Assembly (NCBI RefSeq): GCF_943913055.1
Contig: NZ_CALTWS010000125.1
Location: forward strand, 1-8,174
Direction: 5' to 3'
Source: an uncultured Brevundimonas sp.
Lineage (GTDB): Bacteria > Pseudomonadota > Alphaproteobacteria > Caulobacterales > Caulobacteraceae
Length of the DNA: 8,174 nt
Shown here: in pieces, positions 1-5,680 of the stretch
How the letters are laid out: each line of letters begins with the position of its first letter
Numbering within the stretch: the stretch's first letter is position 1
The notes under the pieces: generated by a model
Told to the model about the DNA's origin: nothing
Database searches by the model: none
Seen by the model: the letters and a program-made list of their open reading frames with translations, nothing else
Program-made: the position numbers and the translations under genes

Positions 1-426
1 GGGTTCGGGACGGGGCTGCACTTCTTCCGGCGGGGCGGTGAAGGTCGGGGGCGTGGTCGGCACGGCCTCGGCATTGTCATAGACGTCGATGCCGGCGGCG
101 GGATCGACAGGCTGGGCGTCGATGGGCGGTGCGGTCTTCATCTCGCCGACGACGGTGCCGACGGCGGGTGGCGCATCCTCGGACTGTTGCAGGCCGCCCA
201 TGTTGTACAGAACGATGACGCCGACGATCAGCGCCAGCAGCACCAGGGCGCTGACGATCAGGGTGACGGGCGGGGCCTTGCCGCCGCCACCACCGCCGTT
301 GCCGCCGCCGCGCGGACGACGCGGATCATAGCTCTGGCGGTCGAAGGGCAGGTCGTCATCGGTCGGCGGCGTATAGGCTCCGCGGTCGCGGCCCGTGTTC
401 GGACGGTAGGGATCTTCGTGTGACAT
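1..426 (-). CDS. Probable SPOR-domain membrane protein, N-terminal part
   Basis: The reading frame is open from an ATG at 426 to the window edge (142 codons, no stop), so only the N-terminus is present. Seen: a charged, Pro/Arg-rich cytoplasmic start with RGAYTPPTDDDLPFD at residues 15-29, a glycine run at about 40-49, one transmembrane helix at about 53-76, then a Pro/Ala/Glu-rich stretch expected to be periplasmic. There is no cleavable signal peptide, so the topology is N-in, C-out. This N-terminal pattern is what I know from alphaproteobacterial SPOR proteins, which bind denuded peptidoglycan at the septum through a C-terminal domain. That domain would lie outside the window, so the family call is an inference. 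A GAAGG ribosome binding site at 435-439, 8 nt upstream, supports the start. It lies 73 bp downstream of dgt in the same direction and may be cotranscribed with it. Confidence 0.72.
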   Translation of the reverse strand, partial: MSHEDPYRPNTGRDRGAYTPPTDDDLPFDRQSYDPRRPRGGGNGGGGGGKAPPVTLIVSALVLLALIVGVIVLYNMGGLQQSEDAPPAVGTVVGEMKTAPPIDAQPVDPAAGIDVYDNAEAVPTTPPTFTAPPEEVQPRPEP

Positions 427-446
427 CGGTCGCGCCTTCGAGAGTG

Positions 447-469
447 CCCACGCGAATCGCACGCGCGGG
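447..469 (-). other. Stem-loop in the dgt / SPOR gap
   Basis: Two 8-nt arms (447-454 and 462-469) flank a 7-nt loop. As minus-strand RNA they form an 8-bp stem with seven Watson-Crick pairs and one G-U wobble. It lies between the dgt stop and the next start, about 20 nt before that start codon. No U-tract follows it, so it is not a classic intrinsic terminator. It could be a processing or attenuation element, or chance pairing in GC-rich DNA. Confidence 0.35.
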
Positions 470-499
470 TGATCAGTCTAGCCGCCCCTCAGCCAGGAA

Positions 500-1675
500 T
501 CACAGATCGAGGGCGAGGTCGAGGCTGAACAGCTTCTTGTGTTCCTCGATGGCATAGCGGTCGGTCATGCCGGCGATGTAGTCGCAGACCGCGCGGGCCC
601 GGCGCGCCTCGTCCACGCCCACGGCCTTGATCGACCATTCGGGCGGCATGGTCTCGGGCTCGGCCATGAACAGCTGGAACATCTCGGCGAGTATCCGCCG
701 GGCCTGGCTGCGGGTGCGGTTGACCCGGTAGTGGCGATACATCCGCTGGTACAGAAACTGGCGCAGCACGCCCAGGTCGGCCAACATCTGCGGCGAGAAG
801 GCGACCAGGGTGCGGTCGGCGGTGCGGACATCCTCGGTCGAGCGGATACCGGCGGCCTCGATGCGGGCTTCGGTCTCGGCCAGCACATCCTCGACCATGG
901 CCCCGATCATGCGACGCACAGCCTCGATACGGATCATCCGCTCGTCGATGTCGGGCCAGTCGCGGCGGGTCTGATGCAGGATCGGCCCGATCAGGGGCAC
1001 CTGGGCCAGGTCGTCGAGGGTGAACAGCCCCGCCTGAACCCCGTCGTCCACGTCGTGGTTGTTATAGGCGATGTCGTCCGCGATGGCCGCCGCCTGGGCC
1101 TCCAGCGAAGCAAAGGTGCCCAGGCGCAGGTCCCAGCGCGGGGCATAGTCGGCCACGGCCTTCCACGCGGGCTCGGCCAGCATGTGACTGACGGGGCCAT
1201 TGTGCTTGATGACGCCCTCGATGGTTTCCCAGCTGAGGTTCAGGCCCTCGAACTGGGGGTAGCGTTCTTCCAGCTCGGTCACGACGCGGAAGGTCTGGAC
1301 GTTGTGGTCGAAGCCGCCCCAGGGCAGCATCTGGGCCTGAAGCTCGTCTTCGCCCGCATGGCCGAACGGGGGATGGCCCAGGTCATGGGCCAGGGCCACG
1401 GTCTCGGCCAGATCAGTATCCAGCCGCAGGGCATGGGCCAGAGAGCGGGCGATCTGGGCGACCTCCAGACTGTGGGTCAGGCGGGTGCGATAGTGGTCGC
1501 CCTCATGCGCGACGAAGACCTGGGTCTTTTCCTTCAGGCGACGGAAGGCGGTGGCGTGGATGATGCGGTCGCGGTCACGGGCATAGGCGTTGCGCGTGCG
1601 GCTGATGGGCTCGTGCGTCAGGCGACCCCGGCTGTGTTCGGGGTATTCGGCGTAAGGGGCGCGTTCGAAAGACAC
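500..1675 (-). CDS. dgt: dGTPase-like deoxynucleoside triphosphate triphosphohydrolase
   Basis: This 391-residue protein is of the usual length for the dGTPase-like family, which hydrolyses dNTPs to deoxynucleosides and tripolyphosphate in the cytoplasm and so affects dNTP pools and replication fidelity. The HD-domain metal site is complete: H68 in RLTHSLEV, H97-D98 in [13 protein letters not shown], and the distal aspartate (D200 or D201) in [14 protein letters not shown]. The N-terminal SRGR and [15 protein letters not shown] motifs are typical of the family. The start is a GTG at 1675; the codons just upstream in frame contain no ATG, and only a weak GAG-type ribosome binding site is visible. 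It is divergent from erpA across 65 bp and followed by the SPOR-type gene. True substrate preference cannot be read from sequence, since members of this branch differ in dNTP specificity. Confidence 0.95.
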   Translation of the reverse strand: MSFERAPYAEYPEHSRGRLTHEPISRTRNAYARDRDRIIHATAFRRLKEKTQVFVAHEGDHYRTRLTHSLEVAQIARSLAHALRLDTDLAETVALAHDLGHPPFGHAGEDELQAQMLPWGGFDHNVQTFRVVTELEERYPQFEGLNLSWETIEGVIKHNGPVSHMLAEPAWKAVADYAPRWDLRLGTFASLEAQAAAIADDIAYNNHDVDDGVQAGLFTLDDLAQVPLIGPILHQTRRDWPDIDERMIRIEAVRRMIGAMVEDVLAETEARIEAAGIRSTEDVRTADRTLVAFSPQMLADLGVLRQFLYQRMYRHYRVNRTRSQARRILAEMFQLFMAEPETMPPEWSIKAVGVDEARRARAVCDYIAGMTDRYAIEEHKKLFSLDLALDL

Positions 1676-1699
1676 GGATGGCGGCTCATTCGATGGGGC

Positions 1700-1714
1700 C
1701 GACCGTTGCGGTCG
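1700..1714. repeat. Perfect inverted repeat in the dgt/erpA divergent region
   Basis: CGACCG and CGGTCG (6-bp arms at 1700-1705 and 1709-1714) are separated by TTG. The repeat covers the proposed -35 element of erpA and also lies in the 5' leader of dgt, so a factor bound here could affect both genes. The identity of any such regulator is unknown. A repeat this short can occur by chance in DNA of this composition. Confidence 0.4.
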
Positions 1715-1735
1715 CCCGTCCGCGCCTCATATAGA
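1706..1735 (+). promoter_or_regulatory. Candidate erpA promoter
   Basis: TTGCGG at 1706-1711 and TATAGA at 1730-1735 are separated by 18 bp, a reasonable match to a housekeeping-type promoter. The -10 element ends 5 bp before the erpA GTG, which would place transcription start at or next to the start codon and give a leaderless mRNA. The same AT-rich patch read on the minus strand (TATATG, 1733-1728) could serve as a -10 for dgt, with a TTG-containing -35 at about 1755-1750 inside erpA. The two promoters might therefore overlap. Confidence 0.45.
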
Positions 1736-1740
1736 GGGCC

Positions 1741-2118
1741 GTGACCAGCGTCCAATCTCCCGCCCCGTTCCAGATTTCCCCGGCCACCGGCGGGCACGGC
1801 CTGTCGCTGTCCGACAGCGCGGCGAAGCGGCTAGCGAAACTGGGCGAGGTCGAGGGCCAGCCAGTCATGCTGCGCGTCGCGGTCGACGGCGGCGGCTGTT
1901 CGGGCTTCCAGTATCGGCTTGATCTGGTCCAGGCCGCCGAGGCCGACGACATCCGCATCGAGCACGACGGCCAGACCGCATTGGTGGACGCCGTCTCCCT
2001 GCCCTTCCTCAAGGGCTCGGAGATCGCCTGGGTGGATGAACTGGCGGGCGCACAGTTCGTGATCCGCAATCCGAACGCGGCCTCCAGCTGCGGCTGCGGG
2101 GTCAGCTTCTCGATCTGA
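1741..2118 (+). CDS. erpA: A-type iron-sulfur cluster carrier ErpA
   Basis: This 125-residue HesB/IscA-family protein receives Fe-S clusters from the scaffold and inserts them into apo-enzymes in the cytoplasm. The three ligand cysteines are present: C53 in GGGCSGFQY and C117/C119 in SSCGCGVSFSI at the C-terminus. The core begins near residue 20, after a Pro/Ser-rich extension. The start is GTG at 1741: an in-frame TAG lies at 1732-1734 and no ATG or other GTG follows before the conserved core. GAGG at 1734-1737 is only 3 nt from the start, too close for a normal ribosome binding site, so a leaderless message is plausible. Its position divergent from dgt and its sequence fit ErpA better than IscA or SufA, but A-type carriers are hard to separate by eye. 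In E. coli, ErpA is needed to mature IspH, which is also encoded in this window. Confidence 0.9.
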   Translation: MTSVQSPAPFQISPATGGHGLSLSDSAAKRLAKLGEVEGQPVMLRVAVDGGGCSGFQYRLDLVQAAEADDIRIEHDGQTALVDAVSLPFLKGSEIAWVDELAGAQFVIRNPNAASSCGCGVSFSI

Positions 2119-2124
2119 GGTCGG

Positions 2125-3471
2125 TCAGACCAGCGTCTCCATGAATCGCACAGGGCGGCCGTGCGCCTGACCGATCAGTTCGCCATCCTTCATGACCAAG
2201 CGACCGCGCACGATGGTGGCGACGGCCCTGCCGGTGGCCTCGAAGCCGTCGAAGGGGGTCCAGCCGCAGCGGCTGGCCATGTCCGCGTGCCGGATCGTGT
2301 GCTTCGCCTTCAGATCGACGATCGTCAGGTCGGCGTCATAGCCCTCGGCCATCCGGCCCTTGTTGGCGGTGCCGAAGACGCGCTGGGCGCCTGAGGAGGT
2401 CAGGTCGATGAACCGCTCCAGCGACAGCTTTCCGTTCGCCACATGGGTCAGCATGACAGGAACCAGGGTCTGGACGCCCGGCATGCCGGAGGGTGAGGCC
2501 GGATAGGGCTTGGCCTTTTCCTCGATGGTGTGCGGCGCGTGGTCGGAGCCGAGCACGTCCACCACCCCCTGCTGAATGCCGTGCCAAAGGCCCGCGATGT
2601 GTGGCGCATTGCGGATCGGGGGGTTCATCTGGGCATAGCCCTTCAGCCGCCCATAGGCCTCGTCGCCATCGAGGGTCAGGTGCTGCGGCGTGACCTCGAC
2701 GGTGGCCACGTCCTTGTGCGCGGCCAGAAATTCGATCTCTTCCGCCGTCGAGACGTGGAGCACGTGGATGCGGCGGCCGACCTCGCGGGCCAGGCGGACC
2801 AGGCGGCGGGTGGACATGATGGCGCTTTCGGCGTCGCGGACGTCGGTGTGGCTGGTCCAGTCGCCGGGGCGGGCCAGGTCGCGGCGCTCGGCCAGACGGT
2901 ATTCGTCCTCGGAATGGAAGGTAGCGCGGCGGCTGACATTGGACAGCACTTCGCGCACGCCGTCGTCGTCGGCGATCAGCAGGTCGCCGGTCGAGGCGCC
3001 CATGAAGACCTTGACCCCGCAGCAGCCAGGCAGCCGCTCCAGCTCGCCCAGATGCGCCGCATTGCCGTGGGTGCCGCCGATGTAGAAGGCGTGGTCGGTC
3101 CACATCCGGTCGCGGGCGCGGGCCAGCTTGTCTTCCAGCGTCGCCGGGTCGGTGGTGTTGGGATTGGTGTTCGGCATTTCGAACACGGCGACGACGCCGC
3201 CCAGGGCCGCGGCGCGGGAGCCGGTTTCGAGGTCTTCCTTCCACTCCAGGCCCGGCTCGCGGAAATGGACCTGGGTGTCGATGACGCCGGGCAGGACGGT
3301 CAGGCCGGCAGCGTCGACCACCTCTCCCGCCCAAGCCTGGGAGAGATCGCCGATGAAGGCGATGCGGCCGTCACGGACGCCGACGTCGGCCAGGCCACGC
3401 CCGGCATGATTGGCGACCTCGCCGCCCCGGACGATCAGGTCGTAAGCCATAGAACTTGGGGTCTGGGTCAT
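2125..3471 (-). CDS. Dihydroorotase-family amidohydrolase (QxH variant)
   Basis: This 448-residue cyclic amidohydrolase resembles dihydroorotase, which interconverts carbamoyl-aspartate and dihydroorotate in pyrimidine synthesis. Conserved features: the metal-bridging lysine K154 in GVKVFMG, metal histidines H186 (FHSEDE) and H239 (HVLHVST), catalytic D310 in LGSDHAPHT, and substrate-binding residues R71 (HFREPG), N101 (PNTNP) and N283 (NPPIR). The odd point is the first metal motif: the usual HxH near the N-terminus is Q67-V-H69, so one ligand is replaced by glutamine. I recall the same DTQVHFREPG form in other alphaproteobacterial proteins annotated as dihydroorotase, so it is probably a subfamily trait rather than a mutation. 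The ATG at 3471 has an AGGA ribosome binding site 9 nt upstream; the alternative ATG at codon 8 has none. It is monocistronic as far as visible. Allantoinase or hydantoinase activity is a less likely alternative, because the dihydroorotate-binding residues are kept. Confidence 0.85.
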   Translation of the reverse strand: MTQTPSSMAYDLIVRGGEVANHAGRGLADVGVRDGRIAFIGDLSQAWAGEVVDAAGLTVLPGVIDTQVHFREPGLEWKEDLETGSRAAALGGVVAVFEMPNTNPNTTDPATLEDKLARARDRMWTDHAFYIGGTHGNAAHLGELERLPGCCGVKVFMGASTGDLLIADDDGVREVLSNVSRRATFHSEDEYRLAERRDLARPGDWTSHTDVRDAESAIMSTRRLVRLAREVGRRIHVLHVSTAEEIEFLAAHKDVATVEVTPQHLTLDGDEAYGRLKGYAQMNPPIRNAPHIAGLWHGIQQGVVDVLGSDHAPHTIEEKAKPYPASPSGMPGVQTLVPVMLTHVANGKLSLERFIDLTSSGAQRVFGTANKGRMAEGYDADLTIVDLKAKHTIRHADMASRCGWTPFDGFEATGRAVATIVRGRLVMKDGELIGQAHGRPVRFMETLV

Positions 3472-3503
3472 GGCAAGGGATCCTGGCAGCGGGCGAGGAC
3501 GGC

Positions 3504-3509
3504 CTTATA
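3504..3509 (-). promoter_or_regulatory. Possible -10 element of the dihydroorotase-like gene
   Basis: TATAAG on the minus strand lies 32 bp upstream of the ATG at 3471 and would give a leader of about 25 nt. No clear -35 sequence is seen at the right distance; that region is occupied by the GC-rich hairpin at 3517-3535. The call rests on one hexamer only. Confidence 0.25.
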
Positions 3510-3516
3510 GCGCGGC

Positions 3517-3535
3517 CCGGCGACCCTTGCGCCGG
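3517..3535 (-). other. GC-rich hairpin downstream of the lipoprotein gene
   Basis: CCGGCG and CGCCGG (3517-3522 and 3530-3535) form a perfect 6-bp stem with a 7-nt loop, starting 22 bp past the lipoprotein stop codon. On the minus strand no U-run follows; instead an A-run sits between the stop codon and the stem. It may end or stabilise the lipoprotein mRNA, but it is not a standard intrinsic terminator. Confidence 0.3.
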
Positions 3536-3557
3536 TCCGACCAGACTTTTTTGCGGC

Positions 3558-4478
3558 TCACTCGGCGGAGGCGGGTTCCGGCTCGGCTTCGGCGCGGAAC
3601 GGGCTGATGCGGATGCGCCCGCCGCAGGGCGTCAGCGTCTGGGCCAGGGTCACGGCGGTGTTGTCGCCCGGCACGGTGGCCCGGATGCGGGTGACCGACG
3701 GACAGGTGGTCTGTCCCTGCCCTTCGTTCGGCACGACATTCCAGGCGATATCGAAGAAGGCCTTGGCATTGGGGGCCAGATTGACCGGTGCCGGTGCCTG
3801 ACCGGCCCGCATATAGCTGCCGGGCGTGGTCTCCGACCGAATGGCGCTGAGGGTGCGGTTCTGGCGGTCCTGGACCGTGACGGCGGGATAGCCGGTCAGA
3901 CTGCACGCCTGGGTGCCCGTGTTGCGCACGCCGATGATGGCCACGCGGTTGCCCGCCCCCGCATCGCCGCCATCGGACGACAGGGCCAGTTGCCCACCCT
4001 TGCAGGGCGGGGAGCTCGGCAAGACACCGCCCGGTGCGGCTTGGGCCGCCTTGGCCGCCGCCGCAGCCTCATCCACAGGCGGGGCCGTCACGACGACCGG
4101 CAGGGTTCGGCGGCAGGTCTCGAGGACCTCACCCCCCGCAGAGGCCACGCGGGTCAGAACGCCCGTCTCGATGTTGTCGCGCGTGCTCAGCGTCCACTCC
4201 ACGCCCTCGTCGATATAGCGGGCACCGGACGGGATCGGGGCGCTGCGCAGGACGCGCACCTGATCGCGCCAGGTCACCTGCGCCGATTCCGGGTCGGGAT
4301 AGGCGGCCCCGATGGTAAGCCCGCTGTCGCAGACATAGCGGGCCGTCACGGGAGCGGCATCAGCGATGGGCGGTACCGGCTCGACGGGCGGCGGCACCGG
4401 CTCGGCATCTTGGTCGCAGGCGCTGAGACCGATACCGAGCAGGGCGGCGGCGCAAACAGCAGGCTTGAAGATGGACAT
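3558..4478 (-). CDS. Lipoprotein with MliC-like and DUF4232-like domains
   Basis: This 306-residue protein has a lipoprotein signal with lipobox LSAC and lipidated C21. Asp22 follows, which in E. coli is an inner-membrane retention signal. After a Pro/Glu linker, residues about 46-124 resemble MliC/PliC c-type lysozyme inhibitors: YVC at 48-50, SGARY at 84-88, W95, and C122 able to pair with C50. The lysine usually found in the second MliC loop (WxKG) is not evident (W95-T-L-S), so inhibition is uncertain. An Ala/Pro linker leads to a DUF4232-like domain at about 158-295: C159, VRNTG, AC192SLTGYP, VNLAP, C259 and PC285GGRIRISPF, with four cysteines suited to two disulfides. An open frame extends to an ATG at 4505, but the ATG at 4478 directly precedes the signal peptide and has GGGGAG about 6 nt upstream. 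It is 77 bp downstream of ispH. Domain calls are from memory of the families. Confidence 0.78.
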   Translation of the reverse strand: MSIFKPAVCAAALLGIGLSACDQDAEPVPPPVEPVPPIADAAPVTARYVCDSGLTIGAAYPDPESAQVTWRDQVRVLRSAPIPSGARYIDEGVEWTLSTRDNIETGVLTRVASAGGEVLETCRRTLPVVVTAPPVDEAAAAAKAAQAAPGGVLPSSPPCKGGQLALSSDGGDAGAGNRVAIIGVRNTGTQACSLTGYPAVTVQDRQNRTLSAIRSETTPGSYMRAGQAPAPVNLAPNAKAFFDIAWNVVPNEGQGQTTCPSVTRIRATVPGDNTAVTLAQTLTPCGGRIRISPFRAEAEPEPASAE

Positions 4479-4520
4479 GTCGGCTCCCCGTCTGACGCAG
4501 GGCAAACGCCACAGTCGGCC

Positions 4521-4541
4521 AAAAGCTCCGCTTGTTGCGGA
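4521..4541 (-). terminator. Weak intrinsic terminator after ispH
   Basis: Read on the minus strand, TCCGC-aacaa-GCGGA (4541-4527) forms a 5-bp stem, followed after GC by four T residues (4524-4521). It begins 14 bp beyond the ispH stop. The stem is short, so it may only partly separate ispH from the lipoprotein gene. I see no good -10 element between it and that gene, which leaves read-through as the likely source of the lipoprotein mRNA. Confidence 0.35.
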
Positions 4542-4555
4542 CGCGCGTCGTGCGG

Positions 4556-5527
4556 TCAGGCCGTCAGCAGGCGCGGCAGTTTGAAGGTGACTGTCTCGCG
4601 CGCGCCATCGTCCTCGATCACCGTCGCATCGAAGCGGGCGCTGACCGCCTCGACCAGTTCCGAAATCAGGCGCTCGGGGGCGGAGGCTCCCGCCGTGATG
4701 CCCAGGGTCTGGACCCCCTCGAACCAGGACCAGTCGACGTGAGAGGCGTCATCGACCAGTTCGGCCGCCCCAGCCCCCGCCTTGATCGCCACCTCGACCA
4801 GGCGGACCGAATTGGACGAGTTCTTCGATCCGACCACCAGCACCAGGTCGCAACCCTCGCCCAGCCGCTTGACCGCCTCCTGGCGATTGGTGGTGGCGTA
4901 GCAGATGTCTTCCTTGTGCGGGTCGGGGAGTTCGGGAAAGCGCCTCTTCAGGGTGGCCAGGATCTCGGCGGTATCGTCCATCGAAAGCGTGGTCTGGGTC
5001 GCATAGGCCAGGGGCGCATCGCCGGGGCGCTGGAACGCCTCCGCTTCCTCGACCGTCTCGACCAGGCTGATCGAACCGGGCGGCAGCTGGCCCAGGGTGC
5101 CGATCACCTCCGGGTGGCCCGCATGGCCGATCAGGATGATATGGCGGCCATTGGCGTGGTGACGCTCCGCCTCGACATGCACCTTGGAGACCAGGGGGCA
5201 GGTGGCGTCGAGGAACAGCATCTCGCGCGCGCGCGCCGTGGCCGGCACGGACTTGGGCACACCGTGGGCGGAAAAGACGACGGGCCGGTCGTCCGGGCAT
5301 TCGTCCAGTTCCTTGACGAAGACCGCCCCCATGGCCTTCAGCCGCTCGACCACATGTTTGTTGTGCACGATCTCGTGGCGGACATAGACGGGGGCCCCGA
5401 ACTTTTCGAGCGCACGCTCGACGATCTGGATGGCGCGATCCACCCCGGCGCAGAAGCCGCGCGGCGTGGCCATGCGCACGGTCAGGGGGCGCTTGCCGGA
5501 CAGGGGCACGACGGTTGTCAGGGTCAT
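4556..5527 (-). CDS. ispH: 4-hydroxy-3-methylbut-2-enyl diphosphate reductase
   Basis: IspH catalyses the last step of the MEP pathway, reducing HMBPP to IPP and DMAPP with a [4Fe-4S] cluster in the cytoplasm. The 323-residue length fits the family. The cluster cysteines are C26 ([12 protein letters not shown]), C110 (DATCPLV) and C209 ([10 protein letters not shown]). Active-site residues are also visible: H55 in HEIVHN, H138 and E140 in GHAGHPEV, T180 in TQTTLS, the SSNS diphosphate-binding motif at 237-240, and S282 in TAGASAPE. Nothing essential is missing. The ATG at 5527 has a modest AGG 8 nt upstream; the next ATG (codon 19) has no better site and would put the start only seven residues before the first cluster cysteine. 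It is divergent from the secreted-protein gene and upstream of the lipoprotein gene. ErpA, encoded in the window, is a plausible cluster donor. Confidence 0.97.
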   Translation of the reverse strand: MTLTTVVPLSGKRPLTVRMATPRGFCAGVDRAIQIVERALEKFGAPVYVRHEIVHNKHVVERLKAMGAVFVKELDECPDDRPVVFSAHGVPKSVPATARAREMLFLDATCPLVSKVHVEAERHHANGRHIILIGHAGHPEVIGTLGQLPPGSISLVETVEEAEAFQRPGDAPLAYATQTTLSMDDTAEILATLKRRFPELPDPHKEDICYATTNRQEAVKRLGEGCDLVLVVGSKNSSNSVRLVEVAIKAGAGAAELVDDASHVDWSWFEGVQTLGITAGASAPERLISELVEAVSARFDATVIEDDGARETVTFKLPRLLTA

Positions 5528-5586
5528 GGCGCGAACCTAGTCATTGCAGCGCGGTCACGCCACCTCGGTTTGACGACACGGCGCGT

Positions 5587-5615
5587 TTGCCGCGCCTCGC
5601 TTTAGCCGCTATCAG
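5587..5615 (+). promoter_or_regulatory. Candidate promoter of the secreted protein-argS unit
   Basis: TTGCCG at 5587-5592 and TATCAG at 5610-5615 are separated by 17 bp. With flanking bases the -10 reads GCTATCAG, which partly fits the extended -10 pattern described for Caulobacter housekeeping promoters. Transcription would start near 5621, giving a leader of about 60 nt. A perfect inverted repeat, GCCGCT-atc-AGCGGC (5605-5619), overlaps the -10 and could be an operator or a 5'-end hairpin. The rest of the 153-bp gap (5528-5680) holds no gene that I can see. Confidence 0.4.
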
Positions 5616-5680
5616 CGGCGAGCGTTCGCGCTGCGTCAGGCTGTCGCCGCGCGTCTCCCTGCTGACTGGAAGAAACATCG

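Noticed and set aside
280..312. CCG/GCC repeat as a possible structural repeat element
   Set aside because: It simply encodes the glycine run before the transmembrane helix of the SPOR-type protein, a low-complexity linker.
539..1744. A 401-codon open frame on the + strand, antisense to dgt
   Set aside because: It lies over an unambiguous dGTPase gene and its translation is Gly/His/Leu/Gln-rich with no recognisable motif. This is the usual antisense shadow of a GC-rich gene.
2336..3334. A 332-codon alternative frame inside the dihydroorotase-like gene
   Set aside because: Translation is dominated by Arg, Pro and Gly, typical of a +1/-1 frame of GC-rich coding DNA; the overlapping frame carries all catalytic motifs.
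3547..3552. T6 run preceded by a hairpin on the + strand, resembling an intrinsic terminator
   Set aside because: There is no + strand gene for it to end (erpA stops at 2118), and 11 nt separate stem and T-run. On the minus strand it is an A-run.
4479..4505. Upstream ATG at 4505 as start of the lipoprotein
   Set aside because: It would put MPCVRRGAD before the signal peptide. The ATG at 4478 has a better ribosome binding site and starts directly with a normal lipoprotein signal.
3456..4742. A 428-codon open frame on the + strand spanning the lipoprotein gene and part of ispH
   Set aside because: It crosses the lipoprotein gene, an intergenic gap and the end of ispH on the opposite strand, has no ribosome binding site or domain pattern, and reads as low-complexity Gly/Arg/Ala sequence.
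5570..5575. TTGACG, a perfect-looking -35 hexamer on the + strand
   Set aside because: No -10-like sequence lies 16-18 bp downstream (the region is GCGCCTCG). The weaker TTGCCG at 5587 has a better-spaced partner.
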